Of a stretch of 64,000 bases of DNA, positions 10,239 through 22,688 are shown in pieces. Position numbers and translations under genes: made by a program. Numbering within the stretch: position 1 is the stretch's first letter; each line of letters opens with the position of its first letter. Under the pieces are notes generated by a model, which was given only the letters and a program-made list of their open reading frames with translations, searched no databases and had not been told where the DNA came from. The DNA lies in assembly GCA_963969395.1 (NCBI GenBank), contig OZ017802.1, forward strand, positions 7,752,501 to 7,816,500, read 5' to 3'. Origin of the DNA: Pseudoscleropodium purum. Its lineage: Eukaryota; Streptophyta; Bryopsida; Hypnales; Brachytheciaceae.

Positions 10239-12609
10239 TCACGAGAAACTTATCCTAGGAAACTGGGGAGGGCTGTAGCTGGTACCATACGTGTCTCTCA
10301 ACGGCGCTGGGGGCCACCGAACAGGTGATCTTCGTGACACTATGGAGTATGGCATGCCCTTGTCCACTTTTGGAACATAATTTATGTCATTAGGGTCAGG
10401 TGGTTGCTCACGCAATGTCTCCACACCACGACTAATGTTGAGTGAGATTTTGCTAACTCGCACTGGACTCGGTTCTTCAATGGGACTGATGTCAGGTGAG
10501 AGAACCGCTGGCTTCAGAATCGGCGACGTGCTTATGTCGTTGTAGGGGTTATTATTCACATTGCCTCTACCCTTAATTTCCTCCATTGCTAGCAACCATT
10601 CGACACTCTTCGCCTTCAGAATCTCGGACCTGCTTAACCACGTGCTGAACGACACACTTCCCCTCCTTTTCGGATCTTGCTGCTTCGGTTTCTTGGGAAT
10701 TCGAATGGGGAAACATGAGCTTGGAGCTCTCGGTAGTGACAAGCTCTTTTGAGAGTCAACACTCTTTTGGGAGTCACTTGCTAAGCTCCCGCTCCTTGAA
10801 TCTTGAGACGCTACCTGTGACGACTTTCTTCGACTCGGCCTCTTGGCATCCACGTGTAAGAGACATCGTTTAAGACCCTTCTGAGGTAGAGCATTGCATA
10901 CGAGTCCGTTTTCTAATATCACACCGCACCGATCTACAGGAATACTGATTTTAGTGAATTCACGGTGCTTTGCAGACTTCCCACCAATGATCATCATATG
11001 CGGACTCTTTTTCAATAACATGAATAAACCACGCCTTTCACTTTGACCTGGCAGCCTCCGTACCTTCCCCTCTGCCGGTCTGTGCGCAGCAATCTTGATA
11101 CCGACGACCTTTCTCATGAACGGAATTCCAACCCATTTCGAGCTTCCTCTAGAACAACAGGATGTGTAGGATCCTCGTTTGCCAGACATAATCTTCGCCA
11201 GGATGTCTTGAGACCGCGTATGGGAATTCGCTCCCCTATTCCAAGCATAGTCGAAGGCCTCCGTCAAATCTGATACTACATACTCGGCTACCTCTTTGTT
11301 CCGGGTCTGTACAACACACGGCATTGGCACCTTCTCAGTGCCTCTCATACAACGAAGCAGATTATCCATTTATGCAAACGAATTGATTGCAGCTTCTGGA
11401 GAAGCTCAGCAGATGCAAAGCGGCCAAACTCACTAATCTGATGTTGCAATCTGCAGTTGTTGCACATTATCCATATCATGATTTGCAATATGGTAGAATA
11501 TGCACTCACCGACGCCCACCGATACGCTATAGAGCATCCTATTGCGAAAACCTCAGAAAACAGCCGAGGGCCACGCGGGGTCTCTCTGGGAGGACCCAAC
11601 TCCGGCACGGAAATGCGATCTTCGGGAATGCTCAAGTGCTTCTCCAATCTGCTGCTCCTCTTGCCACCGAATCGAATGTACCTATCCTCCGATGCTGACT
11701 GACTATATTTGTTCAAATGCTCTTCACCACTGCTAGAATGAACGTCCTCAAACTGCGCGAAGTTCGACTCTGGGAACTTAAGTGTATAATCTTTCCTGGA
11801 CATCGGAGACTTCGGGGATCTGCAAAGACCACAAAACCGAAAGTAAATGAAGAAATTCATGCACCTTTTCAACAAATTACTATCTCACGGAACCAGAGCA
11901 TTGTGACGGAGAACGGTTGAATATTACAGATTCCAGTTTTGTATTTGTGTCTATTGTCTATTCAGTGTAAACTCTCATTTTTCCAACATCCTGTGTAACG
12001 TCTCAGACGTAATTGACAAACGTTGGAAAAACGTTCAAATTGACGCTGAGGTAGAAAGTCGCAACGTTCTCGGATGCCGTTCTTCATAACTATATTCCAG
12101 AGTAATATGAAAAGTGAGACTCAGGAGATTAGGTTTCGAGGATTAACCTTGGGCCTTCAAGATGAGCGCCCGCTTGGCCATACCGCTGCAACCTCTTGCG
12201 GATGTGATCAGCATGGCCGACGTAAACGACGATCACGTCTTCGGATTTCAACTTCCGTCCGTCCGTGTGATCCAATGCCTTCCAGACCGGCAGTGTCAGG
12301 CCGAGCTCATACACCCCAGACCCCACATGCGGGTTGGGGAGATTGCGAGACCGGAAACGCTCGCCTCCTTCTCTCCCCGAAGCGCACTCCTTCCAGTCGG
12401 AAGGACTCACCAGAATCTGAAAATCCCTCAACCCTGCCACTTCAATCGACACTCCCGCGCCGCCCCTCTCACAACTAATTCAAAATACAAAATTCAAGAA
12501 AATTCAAGCTCCAAAAAGGGGATGCAGGGATGGTGCTCACCTTCCAGTCAGAGAAGCACTTGTCGTGCTTCACGGCGTCGTAATCTTCTCGCCTCCACCG
12601 AGACGCCAT
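10239..12609 (-). CDS. ET-like: EFFECTOR OF TRANSCRIPTION (ET) family protein, GIY-YIG domain
   Basis: Four exons: 12541-12609, 12148-12416, 11510-11819 and 10239-11333, about 580 aa. All introns are GT-AG and phases agree (0, 2, 0). Exon 1 has RREDYDAVKHDKCFSDWK and exon 2 opens ILVSPSDWKE, together the ET N-terminal signature. A GIY-YIG nuclease-like fold follows: GVYELG at residues 57-62, VYVG at 87-90 and an Arg in IRKRLQRY at 95-102. The FDYAWN motif lies near residue 243. One ET zinc-binding repeat is clear, with Cys352, Cys362, Cys373 and His376 (C-x9-C-x10-C-x2-H). Known ET proteins are plant-specific nuclear regulators of development and gibberellin responses with reported DNA-nicking activity. 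Residues 114-200 and the tail after about 400 are Ser/Pro/Arg-rich and look disordered. The last acceptor could instead be one codon on (11330), and an in-frame upstream ATG exists at 12657. Confidence 0.88.
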
Positions 12610-14100
12610 GCCGCAAGCATGACCCACCGCCCTCTGCAACCCTCGACACCCTATCAATCCTCACTCACGCCATCATTTCCTCGTTGCTTCTTCGACACCG
12701 CCAAAATATCCCTCGGCCACCCATTTTCAAGCCGAAAGAATCTGATGCTTCCCTACCACTATTAGCAATTCCACCGACGAAAAATCTCCTCCACCTTATG
12801 AAATCACAACACCCTCACCCTCACATCCTTCCTCACACTGCAAGAAGAATCCCCGAGAATCTTTCTTTCCATGCATACAAACCAAGATCTTCTTCGCGCC
12901 GCCAATTTCGCTACCATCCTTCTCCTGATTCAGTCACATCCCTCTGCTCCCCAGAATTTGAACCTTGTCACATGCTCGAACTTACACACATCATCATCCT
13001 CATACAAATTCTCCAAGCCCGAGGATCCCATCGTGACCATGTGCTTGGAAGAGCCCGCCCTTGCACTCATTCACTCACTGCTTTGCCATTCCAATGCTGC
13101 CTACGTCGACAGTAAACTTTCTCAGCGAGGAGACACGCAGACGCTCTAGCACTGTACATCCATATCCACGCCACAAGCTTTTCAGCAAGTCTCCGTCAGC
13201 TGAGCTTATGCGAGGCTAGTTTTCGAGCTAGCAGAATCACTCCCTCGCATTGGGTTCCTCGGCCCGCCAATGACGCAGCAAAAGCATCACTCCAGATAAA
13301 GCAAATCTATGGAGAGCACATCATTCGTCAGTCAGGTGGGGCCTGGTCAGCAATTTGCACGGCTGGCTGGCTCCTCCGCAGAATCTGCATCACGGCGGAA
13401 CTGGACTGGATGCACGCACGAACCCTCGGCCAGTTTGGCCACTCTCGCCACCATCGCTCCACCGGAAAAAACCCAAAAAACATCTAAAGAAAGCCGCAAA
13501 CCAACCAAACAACAATAACAGAGAGTTAAACCAAATCGATTATAAAACCCGCACAATTTGTAGGATTTCAGGTAAAACTTCGCTCCGATACGTACGGAGA
13601 GGAAAATTCCCTCTTTCTCGCGCTGGTTTGGTAGTCACTGACATACCTTAGACCACCGAAAACCTAGAAAAAAAACACCCAGTTACAAACCGATAAAACA
13701 AGCAAGATCTAAGTCAAGAAATTGAAAAAAAAATCGGGAAAAATCGGGAAAAAGTTGGGGATGGGTCTATGCGAGTGGTTGACATTTCATTCATGACATA
13801 CTTTTCCTGGAATCGGATGGAATCGGATGGAATGATTGGACGACGGCGCGGCGCAATCGGAAACTCGGAGGAGAAGGCCAGACGGACACTGGGATTTGTA
13901 TCGTACTTACTTGAGCCGGGTATTCGAAGGATTTTTAGGATGAATGTGTGATGATTGCGTCTCTGTTCGTTGGGTTGCTTTGGGTGAAAAAGGCGACGGG
14001 CTACAGTGTTGTAGCGCCTGGAATCCTGGATGAAATCCCAGGAACGAACTGCGTGGACCAACTGTGAGTGACGGAGGGGTACCAGTGGTTCTGAATAGAA
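12610..14100. other. Upstream region of the ET gene (promoter and 5' leader)
   Basis: Relatively GC-rich and pyrimidine-rich on the plus strand. Donor-like sites on the minus strand (AAG|GTATGT near 13645, CAA|GTAAGTAC near 13908) suggest a spliced 5' leader for the ET gene. The plus-strand frames at 12162-13115 and 13309-13651 and the minus frame at 13714-14061 overlap this region but show no recognisable domain, so I did not call them genes. Short direct repeats of GGAATCGGATGGAATCGGAT occur at about 13809. Confidence 0.45.
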
Positions 14101-14454
14101 GTCTCTAGAATCTCCGAAAAGTGCGAAAAATAGAAGTGTCTATAGCAAGAGGCTTTAGCGGCCCATTCAAATGGGAGACCTAGATTTACTACCGTAGCAA
14201 AAGAAATATATTCAGATAGCAGCAGTCAAGATAAACAGGAAATCGGCTACTTTTGATTGGTGCAGAAATCATTTTTATTTGTTTGATGGCTTGTTTTGGG
14301 TAGTTGGCTGTATGCTTTTCGGTGTAATAATTATTGTGGACCAGAGCAATGTCAATAGTTTGGGACCATTTCCTATTATGGTAGAAGTATCTATTTGCAG
14401 TAACTGAAGCATTTCAGCATTTCAGCCTGTAGGATTTGGGGAATTTGTAGGATT

Positions 14455-14830
14455 CGGGGAACTTGTTTGTTGGAAATTGAGCTCTATGTGTGCAAACACA
14501 ATGTTGAGGAAGAATGCAAGAAAAAAGATTGAATTTTTTTTCTCAAGAATGAATATTTTATTCAATGTAAAAGTAGATTTTTCATTCGGACCCATTCCAA
14601 TCTCATAGACTCACCTATTATCATTAGCTTTGGCACTTTTCCTTGAGCAAGGAGGGAAGAGAGATAAGTGGATGAGAAGGTAGAAATGAAGAATTTGTTT
14701 CAATGAACTATGGTTCCAATTATTGTTCACAATAGGTCAACCCATATAGTCATCATTATGAAAGGGGGATGTTTGAAAAAGATACTTCTACCTTGACCAC
14801 TCACTACCCAGCTATGGCCATAGTGTACAA
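14455..14830. repeat. Dispersed repeat; related site lacking the TTAA element
   Basis: Related to 61915-62135 plus 63058-63145. Both have 'gagctc-atg-gt-caaaca', then 'aagaatgaatattttattca', 'catagactcacctatta', 'agaagagagat...gagaaggta' and finally 'cacaataggt'. In the 62-kb copy a complete TTAA element separates the last landmarks; here the same place reads 'gaatttgtttcaatgaac' with no insertion. The class of this repeat is unknown. Confidence 0.7.
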
Positions 14831-15383
14831 TGGATGCTTCTCCACCAATGTAGAGAGTGAATTTCTTGTGGCCTCAATTTTCACAATAAGAGTTGAATTC
14901 ACCATTTTGAATGATTCTTACCTTCAAGGTGTGTGGAACGTGATTTCTCAATTGGATTTTTGTGGACTACATTTTCAAACTATAACATTTGATTTTGGAT
15001 GTTTTTATACTTTCCTAGCTTTTTCAATGGATGAAGAACATCTCCCAGGACAATGATAGGTTAAGGATTGGACTATTGTAATGAATAAAGAAAGGTGGCA
15101 TTATTTGGGAGTTGTATACTAGTGTCGAGTGTAGATGTCATTGAAATTTGGATATTATTGGTTTGAAATATTGTTATTCCAACACTTTACAAGGTTGGTT
15201 TCTAATTTATCATACTACCTTTGATACAAGTATTGGAGTACTAACATTCAATCAACCCCTAAAGTTCTTTCATATTTAAAGGCTCAAAACTACTTCAAAG
15301 TACTAGTCTCCAAAGCAAGGCTAAAATCTTCATCTGTATTATTTTTTAACAAATCAAAGTATAAGATCTTTCAGTGAACTTGT
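14831..15383. other. AT-rich intergenic DNA
   Basis: A 95-residue plus-strand frame (14769-15056) begins in the preceding repeat and has no recognised similarity. About 15190-15260 resembles 17210-17285 (both contain 'tttgat-caag-attg' followed by 'aacattcaat'). Confidence 0.35.
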
Positions 15384-15755
15384 TAGAGTACACCCTTCTA
15401 AAATTTCAGAATAAAAAACCTTACCAATTGCAAAATCATGATGCTTGAGTTTCAAAAAGAAGTATTAATTTTCAACTCTTCCCCAAATGGTTAGATATCA
15501 TCTTTAAAAGATTTTTCCCCAAAATGTGTGGATCCTCAAACTTGCAACTCTCCATAATATATTGAAGAAACAAGTTGGAAAGATATATAAAAAGTTTTCA
15601 ATTTTTTTCATATTCATACTTGAAAAAAATCACAAGCAAAACGAAGTAAAGAATGATTTGAAATACTAATTTGTTAAGAATTTAGTTAAATAATTTTAGG
15701 ACTTAAAAGTTCGTTTTTAATTAGAGTAGAGATTCCATAACTACCTATAGGAATA
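15384..15755 (-). repeat. Diverged relative of the TTAA-element family (fragment)
   Basis: Paired with 19077-19440 (shared 'ttaccaattgcaa-atta/catgatgct' and 'ttcaactctt-ccaaatggtta'). Its end resembles the inverse orientation of the main family ('aatttgttaagaatttagtt', 'agagtagagattccataac'). No clean ends are seen. Confidence 0.5.
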
Positions 15756-16654
15756 GTATTTTTACCTAATTGGAAAAACAACAAAGAGGTAGGGTTCAAA
15801 CACTGGGGAGGTAATTTGCTAGGTTTGTTATACTAGGTTGTCACTTACTGACTTATCATAACGTATTGGTTTCCTTTCACTCATGTACATCAATTGTTCT
15901 CCGATTTGGACCTTAACTTGTCTTTAGTTAACTTTTAAATACATAATTAGCTCCATATCCATTTGACTCCACAATTTCCAATTGTTTACTACAATGACAC
16001 TCCTCTCTTACCTTTTAATTATCTTTCATTTTGTATTTTCTAATTTATCTCTTTTGATATTTTATTATTAATTTATTTTTATATTTTATTTTATACAAAC
16101 TCAAGCATAATAATTTAATTTTTCTCTTCCAATTGTATCTCTTTCACAATGGGTTTCTTTTGCTTCATCCAATTGATACCAAATTCCACTCAATAAAGCT
16201 CCCACTTGGTATTTTCACACAATACTCAACATACACATATACCAACTTCAATATTTTTTTAAATCTCTTCTTAAATTAAACTCCAATTGTCTCACATCAC
16301 ATCACATCAACTATCTAATCTCTAATTCTAACTTTAAAGTTTTACTTCCTTTTTTCCAAGAAAGGAGCTTCAGTTTCTCTCCCACATGAACATTAAATTA
16401 TAATTTGATCTTTTTCTAAACTTATGCATCTTGCAATTGCTTACAAAACTAACAAGCGGTTCCCCCATTGGAAGTTTGGTTAACTATCCAAATCAATTGG
16501 CTTAACTCCCAATTGGGCTATTTTTACACTATTTCTATCTTATTGGCTTCTATAAGCCTATTTGGCTAGCTAAATCCAACCTAATTGGTAATTCAAAATG
16601 TTCTTAGCAAAAATTTTACCAATTTGGTTTCTACTATATAAATCTTTTGTTCAC
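15756..16654. other. AT-rich intergenic DNA with many CCAATTGG-like words
   Basis: No gene recognised. Words such as CCAATTG, CAATTGGC and CCCAATTGGG recur, especially at 16430-16600. The same word style returns at 33-34.8 kb and 36.4-37.7 kb. Confidence 0.4.
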
Positions 16655-16996
16655 ATTGCCCACAAACAAAAATTCCTTATAATTTTCATGTCATTAATGA
16701 AAATGGAATGATTCAAAGCTTTCAAAGTATATATAAATTTCAAAAACCAGTTTCAATTTTTTATTTATTTTAAAAGTGATTTTTTTGAATTGCCTAGGTT
16801 GTAAAAAAATCAAATATCATACAAAAACTTTTTAACTATGTAGTCAAAAAGTTACAAAAATTGTTGTGCTTTAAAAACACTCCTCAACTACATGTGTGAA
16901 ATTATTTTTTAAATAATAATAATTCCATTCATAGAAAGGTGCCCAAAATTAATATTTTGCCAAAATAAAAACACAATTTGGTCCTTTAGGGATTAA
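16655..16996 (-). repeat. TTAA-flanked element, truncated copy
   Basis: Inverse-orientation fragment holding roughly the last third of the element. It runs from 'gcccacaaacaaaaattcct' through 'gaatgattcaaagctttc' and 'aactatgtagtcaaaaagtta' to 'gtcctttagggattaa' at 16981-16996. The other end is missing. Confidence 0.75.
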
Positions 16997-16997
16997 A

Positions 16998-17475
16998 ATA
17001 CTACAGTTGTTAATCAACCTTGGAGGTTTCAATTTTTTTTTTTAAACCTAACCTCATGTTATTACTATGAGTTTAATTCAAAATGCTGTAAGAGTATCAT
17101 TAATATAGTTCAAAACTTAGAATCAACTAGTAGCTACTATAGTGGTTTTGAGTACAACTATTGCGATTTCATGAATTACAATTACAATGGAAAAATTATT
17201 GTTATTCAAAATTTAATCCAAGTTAGTTTCAAATTTATCATATTATCTTTGATGCAAGCATTGCATTAGTAACATTCAATTAAAATACCATGATTGTTAA
17301 CCATCCTTGGAGATTTTAATTTTTTTTAAACCTAACTTTATATCATAATTATGAATGCAATTCAAAATGCCATAAGAGTATTAGTAATGTAATTCAAGAA
17401 ATTGGAATCCATTAGTAGCTACAATAGTGGTTTTAAGTACAACTATTACAATTTTATGAATTTCAATCAAAGTAG
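16998..17475. repeat. Tandem duplication, unit about 285 bp
   Basis: 16998-17200 and 17284-17475 match over most of their length ('gttaatcaaccttggaggttt' versus 'gttaaccatccttggagattt'; 'agtagctac-atagtggtttt-agtacaactatt'). They are moderately diverged, so this is an old duplication. Confidence 0.75.
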
Positions 17476-19076
17476 GAAATTACAATAAATACAATAAATT
17501 TTTGTAGTACTTGAGGTTCTACTAAAATACAAGATCATAAAGTTCATTCCTCTTTGTAGTGTTGTATTAGATTCTTGAGCTATATATACATCAAACACAA
17601 TTTCTACAAATTATTCATATACTAGCTTGAGTGCTAGTACAAATGAATTACAAATACACATCACCCATTCAATAATTGAGCAGTCTTGGCTAATATCTTT
17701 GAGCATATTCATGTAACTTGCATTTCCAAAAGTTGAAACTTATAATAATACATTGATGTTTACAAGGCATTCGTAATTTTATTGATCCCTTTGTTTTTTT
17801 GTTCACATACATTTTGGAACTAGTAACCTCAAGTTAATGACACACTTTGAAAATTCATATCATTACCCGTCAATTTCTCCAAAACCCAACCTACATTGCA
17901 CACATGTGTATATCGGTATGTGCTTGTTGGTTGTGTTTTATATTATAGTTGTAATATTGATCACTTAGTGAAAAATAAATTGAAATAGATGTCAAATTGG
18001 TTGGAATTTTTTTAATTTGAAAACAATTTCTTTTGCATTGAGGAATAAATATACTCTTGCAAAAAATTTAAGCATATGCCAAATCTTACTTTTTAGGTAT
18101 TAACAAAGAGATATTGAACAAGTATGTGCTGACTTTAGCCTTTAGATTTGGCCAATCATATGTAGATTTTGAAGGGTGGTTTTGTTTATTACACTAAAAG
18201 TTAACTATCCGGTAACTAAAAGGCCATAGTAAGTTTTTTTTTAACTTGAGTTGTATTTTAATCCAAAGATAAACAACATGTTTGAAGCAAGAAGCAAAAA
18301 TGACAGACTTCAAATAACTAAAGACAATACATCTAATGATAATTTACTCCTTTAATTGTGTTGGCCATGCAACTATTTTGTAGACATTGTTTGTATTTGA
18401 TAATCAATTTTAAATAGAAATAGACTTTTCTTTCAAATTTTCTTGAAATCTTATGTTTCATTGATTTTTATAATCTTTACATAGTTGAAATTGCTATTGA
18501 CTTACTTTTCTTGATGAAAAAATGTATACAAAGTGTAGAGTTTTTATAAGTATAAAATCTACTTTTGAAGAAGGTATTTTTATTCATTCTATCAAATCTT
18601 TGATCATTTTTTTTCTAATTCAAATATAGTGACACTTTAGCAATTCATAAAATAATTAATGACCTATATTATAGTCACAGATTGTGTTTTTGATGAATTG
18701 TTGAATTAAAATTATTTGAAATGAAATTTGAAAAACTTGTTTAAATGTTCTTCTATACTTTGATCCTTCAGATCATTTCCAAACATAGAGCAAAATGTAA
18801 TTTTTTTTAATCAGAACTCCAAAAAGGTTGAATGCACATGCATTAGAATACATCTAAATTTTATTGAAGATTACTTTGGTCATTAGGGATTAAGGACCCA
18901 ATGTACACCCAAATTTGCAAAGATGTATTATCAAATACAATTAAAAATATTCAAATGTTAAACAATGACTTTAATCAATTGTCCCAAATCACCTTTTTTT
19001 AAAAATAATATTAATTATAGCTCTATATTATTTAATATTTTGGTGGATCCAAATGTAGGATTTATTAGTTAATTTA
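17476..19076. other. AT-rich intergenic DNA, nothing recognised
   Basis: No coding potential, clean repeat ends or RNA gene seen. Composition is uniformly AT-rich. Confidence 0.5.
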
Positions 19077-19440
19077 TAGAAGTGCATCCTCCTAAAATTT
19101 TATAGTAAAAAATCTTACCAATTGCAAGATTATGATGCTCAAATTTCAAAAAAATGTATTTTCAACTCTTTCCAAATGGTTAAATTTCATCTTTCAAACT
19201 TTTTATTAAAAAATGAGTATATCCTACAACTTGTAATCCTCAATTAAATGTTGAAGAAATAAGTTGAAAAAACATATACAAAAATATAAAAGAAAAAATT
19301 CATATATTCATTATTTCATTTTAAAAAATAGTATGGCAAAAGAGGTCAAATTAAATTAAAAAGATAAATTATTAAGAATTTAGCTATAGAATCAAAATAC
19401 TCCATTTGCTTCTATAATTGTGGAAAAAATAAACATCACT
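19077..19440 (-). repeat. Diverged relative of the TTAA-element family (second fragment)
   Basis: Collinear with 15384-15755: 'cctcctaaaattttatagta', 'ttaccaattgcaagattatg', 'ttcaactctttccaaatggt', 'attattaagaatttagctat'. It has no recognisable termini. Confidence 0.5.
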
Positions 19441-19809
19441 AACACAATGCCACTTTGCAAATCCTTACAATTCAAAATTCTACAACTACTCTCATGAAAG
19501 ATTTATATGCAACAGATACTTTTTGATTACCCATTTGATTTGTAGAGATGCATTTTTTTGTGGATGTTGTGAGATCCTAATGTTTGGTGATCTATATTAG
19601 GGAAGCTTATTTTGTAATTTTAAAGGTGTTCACTTCTTGGATGGCCTAGTTGTCCACTTTCTTCTACCATTTCTTAACCAATATACAAATACACTCATAT
19701 CAAAGACCTAGGCCATAAACCCTTGACTACAATTTCTTTGCAATCAAAGTTTTGCACTTGATTTTCAATTGAATTACAACTACTAGTTGTAGGCAATATG
19801 ATAATCAAA

Positions 19810-19811
<2 letters not shown>

Positions 19812-19850
<39 letters not shown>
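19812..19850. repeat. (TA)n microsatellite
   Basis: Pure AT dinucleotides followed by CATACATACA. Confidence 0.95.
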
Positions 19851-19854
<4 letters not shown>

Positions 19855-20423
19855 CATACAATCATATGTAAAACACAATTTCAATATACAAGTTAAATTT
19901 ACAAATGTATTGCTATTGATATGTTGATAATGTGTTGGATTGAAAATAGTTGTATTCAAATTTACTAATCATGATTAATGAATAAATTTACACCTAAAAT
20001 ACTTCTTCAACTTCCAAAGGTCAAATTTACTCTCCATTAATTTTTTTATCAAAATAATTTTTTAATAAAATTGTAGATGAAAGGACATACAAATTATTTG
20101 AATATACAAAGCCAACTATAAATAAATTTGTATCTTAAGAAATCTCTCCAATTCTCAAAGGACTATTTTTTAAAATAATGCAATTGTGGTGGGGGAACAC
20201 TCAAATTATTTGAAGCAATAATTGTGGTTCCACCATGTACTTTCATTTCATGACTTCATTCACGTGACATCATGATTCTATTGATTTTATGCCCATTTCA
20301 TGGCTTCAATTCATGACTTTAGTTGTTTGGCCTCAACCTTCCATGTCCAAATTGTGACACCTTCTATTTTGCATCGTACATTCATCAAGTGATACAAGAA
20401 TAAATATTACCCAATGTCAACAA

Positions 20424-20563
20424 AATGAATTAATTTGAATCCATTCTATGAAATGAGTTAATTTGAATTCATTCTCTGAAATGAATTAATTTGAATTTGT
20501 TCTCTAAAATTATTAATTTGAATCCATTCTATAAAATGAATTAAATTGAATTCATTTTAATAT
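20424..20563. repeat. Tandem repeat, about 5 copies of a 28-bp unit
   Basis: Units of the form AATGAATTAATTTGAATCCA followed by TTCTATGA repeat about five times with substitutions (cc/tc, tat/tct). The fourth unit is one base short. Confidence 0.85.
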
Positions 20564-21002
20564 GAAATAATTTGTACAAAATTTAATTAAATCCTTCAAT
20601 AAATTATTTCAGTTTTAGTTATTTTTCTACAACCAATGATATTTTTCAAAGTCAATCATAATACATAATTCATAAATCAACAAAATTCATTAATTTGAGT
20701 ATTTGATTTATATATTACATGTTTATATGAAGAAGCATAAATAAAGTCCTATCGTCACTACCACATACATATATTAGACGACCAAATCGCACCATTGTTT
20801 ACTTTCCAAAAATAATTTTTGTTTTTTTGTCAAATCTTACGGCTAGTACGATTTCAATGACATTCTTTTTTCTTAATTCACATCACATAGTAGTGGAGGG
20901 TGGTTTTAGGTTTTTCTAATCTCATCCGATGGTTGCAAATTTTTCACTTTGGAGGGGAATAAAAATAGGTTGCCTGACAATTTTCAAGAGATAGTCAATA
21001 TT

Positions 21003-21212
21003 GCAATGGACACCCTTGCACAAAATCTTGAATAGAAAAATCATAATCAATCATTTTCAAAATCAAATTTTAGATGCTAAAACTAAACTTCAAAAATAAA
21101 TTTTCAAAGATATTTTCTATTAAAAATAGCAATTTGGTTAAGTTTTATTTATCTTCAAAATATTGTCAACATTAGAATTTGGTGCCTTAGGCATTTAGGG
21201 GTTGAATATGAA
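21003..21212. repeat. Dispersed repeat (uninterrupted copy)
   Basis: Shares 'cttgcacaaaatcttgaata' and 'gctaaaactaaacttcaaaa', then 'attgtcaacattagaatt', with 56806-57725. In that copy a 0.7-kb fold-back element splits the sequence. It ends 'catttaggggttgaa', slightly like a TTAA-element terminus. Confidence 0.7.
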
Positions 21213-22688
21213 AGTAAAATATAAAAAAATATGATTATGAAAATGCAATCATTGTAATTGAAAAGATCTATGTAAAAGTATTTTGAAGCTTATCTTAAAT
21301 GTTATTAATAAGATTTTTAAATATTGTGTACAAAATGCAATATAATGACACACTTTTTTATTATAAGGTTTCTCATCTAGTCATCTAGACTATATAAAGG
21401 AGTATCCCAAAAATACAATGACATAGTTATGTATCATAAGATGCAATTATGTTTAGCAAAAGAGAGCCAAAATTAGTGAAATTTCACATTAGATTCATAG
21501 AGGTCCACATTACTATAACCAATCAGAAGATGATCCATGGTACTTTGTAACAAGAATGACTTAATTTATTCTAAATTTCACCCTCTTGTAGGGTATTTTG
21601 GATTAAAAAAGATTTCATTCCAAATTCAATTTGTATTTGACACATGAATTTTTGAAGTGCTTAAAGAGTGCAAAATAGTACATCAACAACCAAAATGACC
21701 TCTAGAAAGTCATTGATTGCACAAAATCACTATGGTGAACTACTAAAGTCGTAATTATTTATTAATTTGACACAAGTAAAAATTCAAAACATAGCAAATT
21801 TCATAATATAGTAGATCATGTAAATCCACAATTTACCTCTAATGAAATAGTGTAGTACATTCAACAACCTATTTTTTTAAGTATGTCAACCAATCATAAT
21901 GTTAAGCACATGCAAATAAAATGGCTTATCATCAATTTCTTGTTAGTATTAAAGGAAATTGTTGCAATTTTTCTATGAGGGAGAAAATTCACTCCTAGCT
22001 TGTGTTCTTTTTGGAAGGTTTAGGGGGAGTGCTCTAATGTAAAGTTTAAAGCCTTAGATTGAGTGCAATGTGCCTTGCTTTTCAAAATTACTAGTGTACT
22101 GCATGTTGTTGCCATGGTAAAAAAAAAAAGAAAATGGAACTGTAGTATATTTTTCGGAATTCAAAATTCAGATACTTATTTGTTCTTAATCCCACTAAAA
22201 CCCAAGGTATTACTCAAGCTGTCCATTAGTAGATGCTATTGAGTGATGTATGACGTCTCAATCTTGTCTAGTGTACTATTGGCTCGTAACAATAGTTCTG
22301 GGACAATATGTCAAGTTGGACTGACTTGTGTATGGATGCAATGCAGGACTTAGACTTTAGTATAGCCCACTATAGTACTTTGAAAATAGTATAAATATAC
22401 GGGTTTTTTTAATATTTAAAAAAATTTAGAGTTTAAAAGTTTAGGATATGCTTACAAAGATTTGCAGTCACACGCAGCAAACAAGGACAATAGAGCCAGA
22501 ACACTTCAATTAGTATGCTCTACCTACAGTACATACAAAATTTTCACTTTAAACATGCATATGCAATTTTGAAATTGGCTTCTTAAGCCTATTTTAAAAT
22601 CTCTACCCAAACTAGTGGTATGGCCCTTTGGGCCGTTTGAAAAATTTGGACCTTATTTTAAATTTGTTTTAATTGAACGATTAGATTA
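21213..22688. other. AT-rich intergenic DNA, nothing recognised
   Basis: No open frame, repeat boundary or RNA gene could be supported. Confidence 0.45.

Noticed and set aside
12162..13115. 317-codon plus-strand frame
   Set aside because: It overlaps exons 1 and 2 of the ET gene on the other strand, and its Pro/Ser/His-rich translation is typical of an antisense shadow.
13714..14061. 115-codon minus-strand frame upstream of the ET gene
   Set aside because: No recognisable domain. The region has donor-like sites and looks like promoter or spliced leader.
15256..15270. AACCCCTAAAG as a possible TTAA-element end
   Set aside because: The preceding bases are TC rather than TT, and the following 100 bp do not match the family, so the start of an element here is not supported.
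21187..21201. CATTTAGGGGTTGAA as a TTAA-element terminus
   Set aside because: Upstream sequence belongs to a different repeat shared with 56.8-57.7 kb. The likeness is limited to the terminal word.
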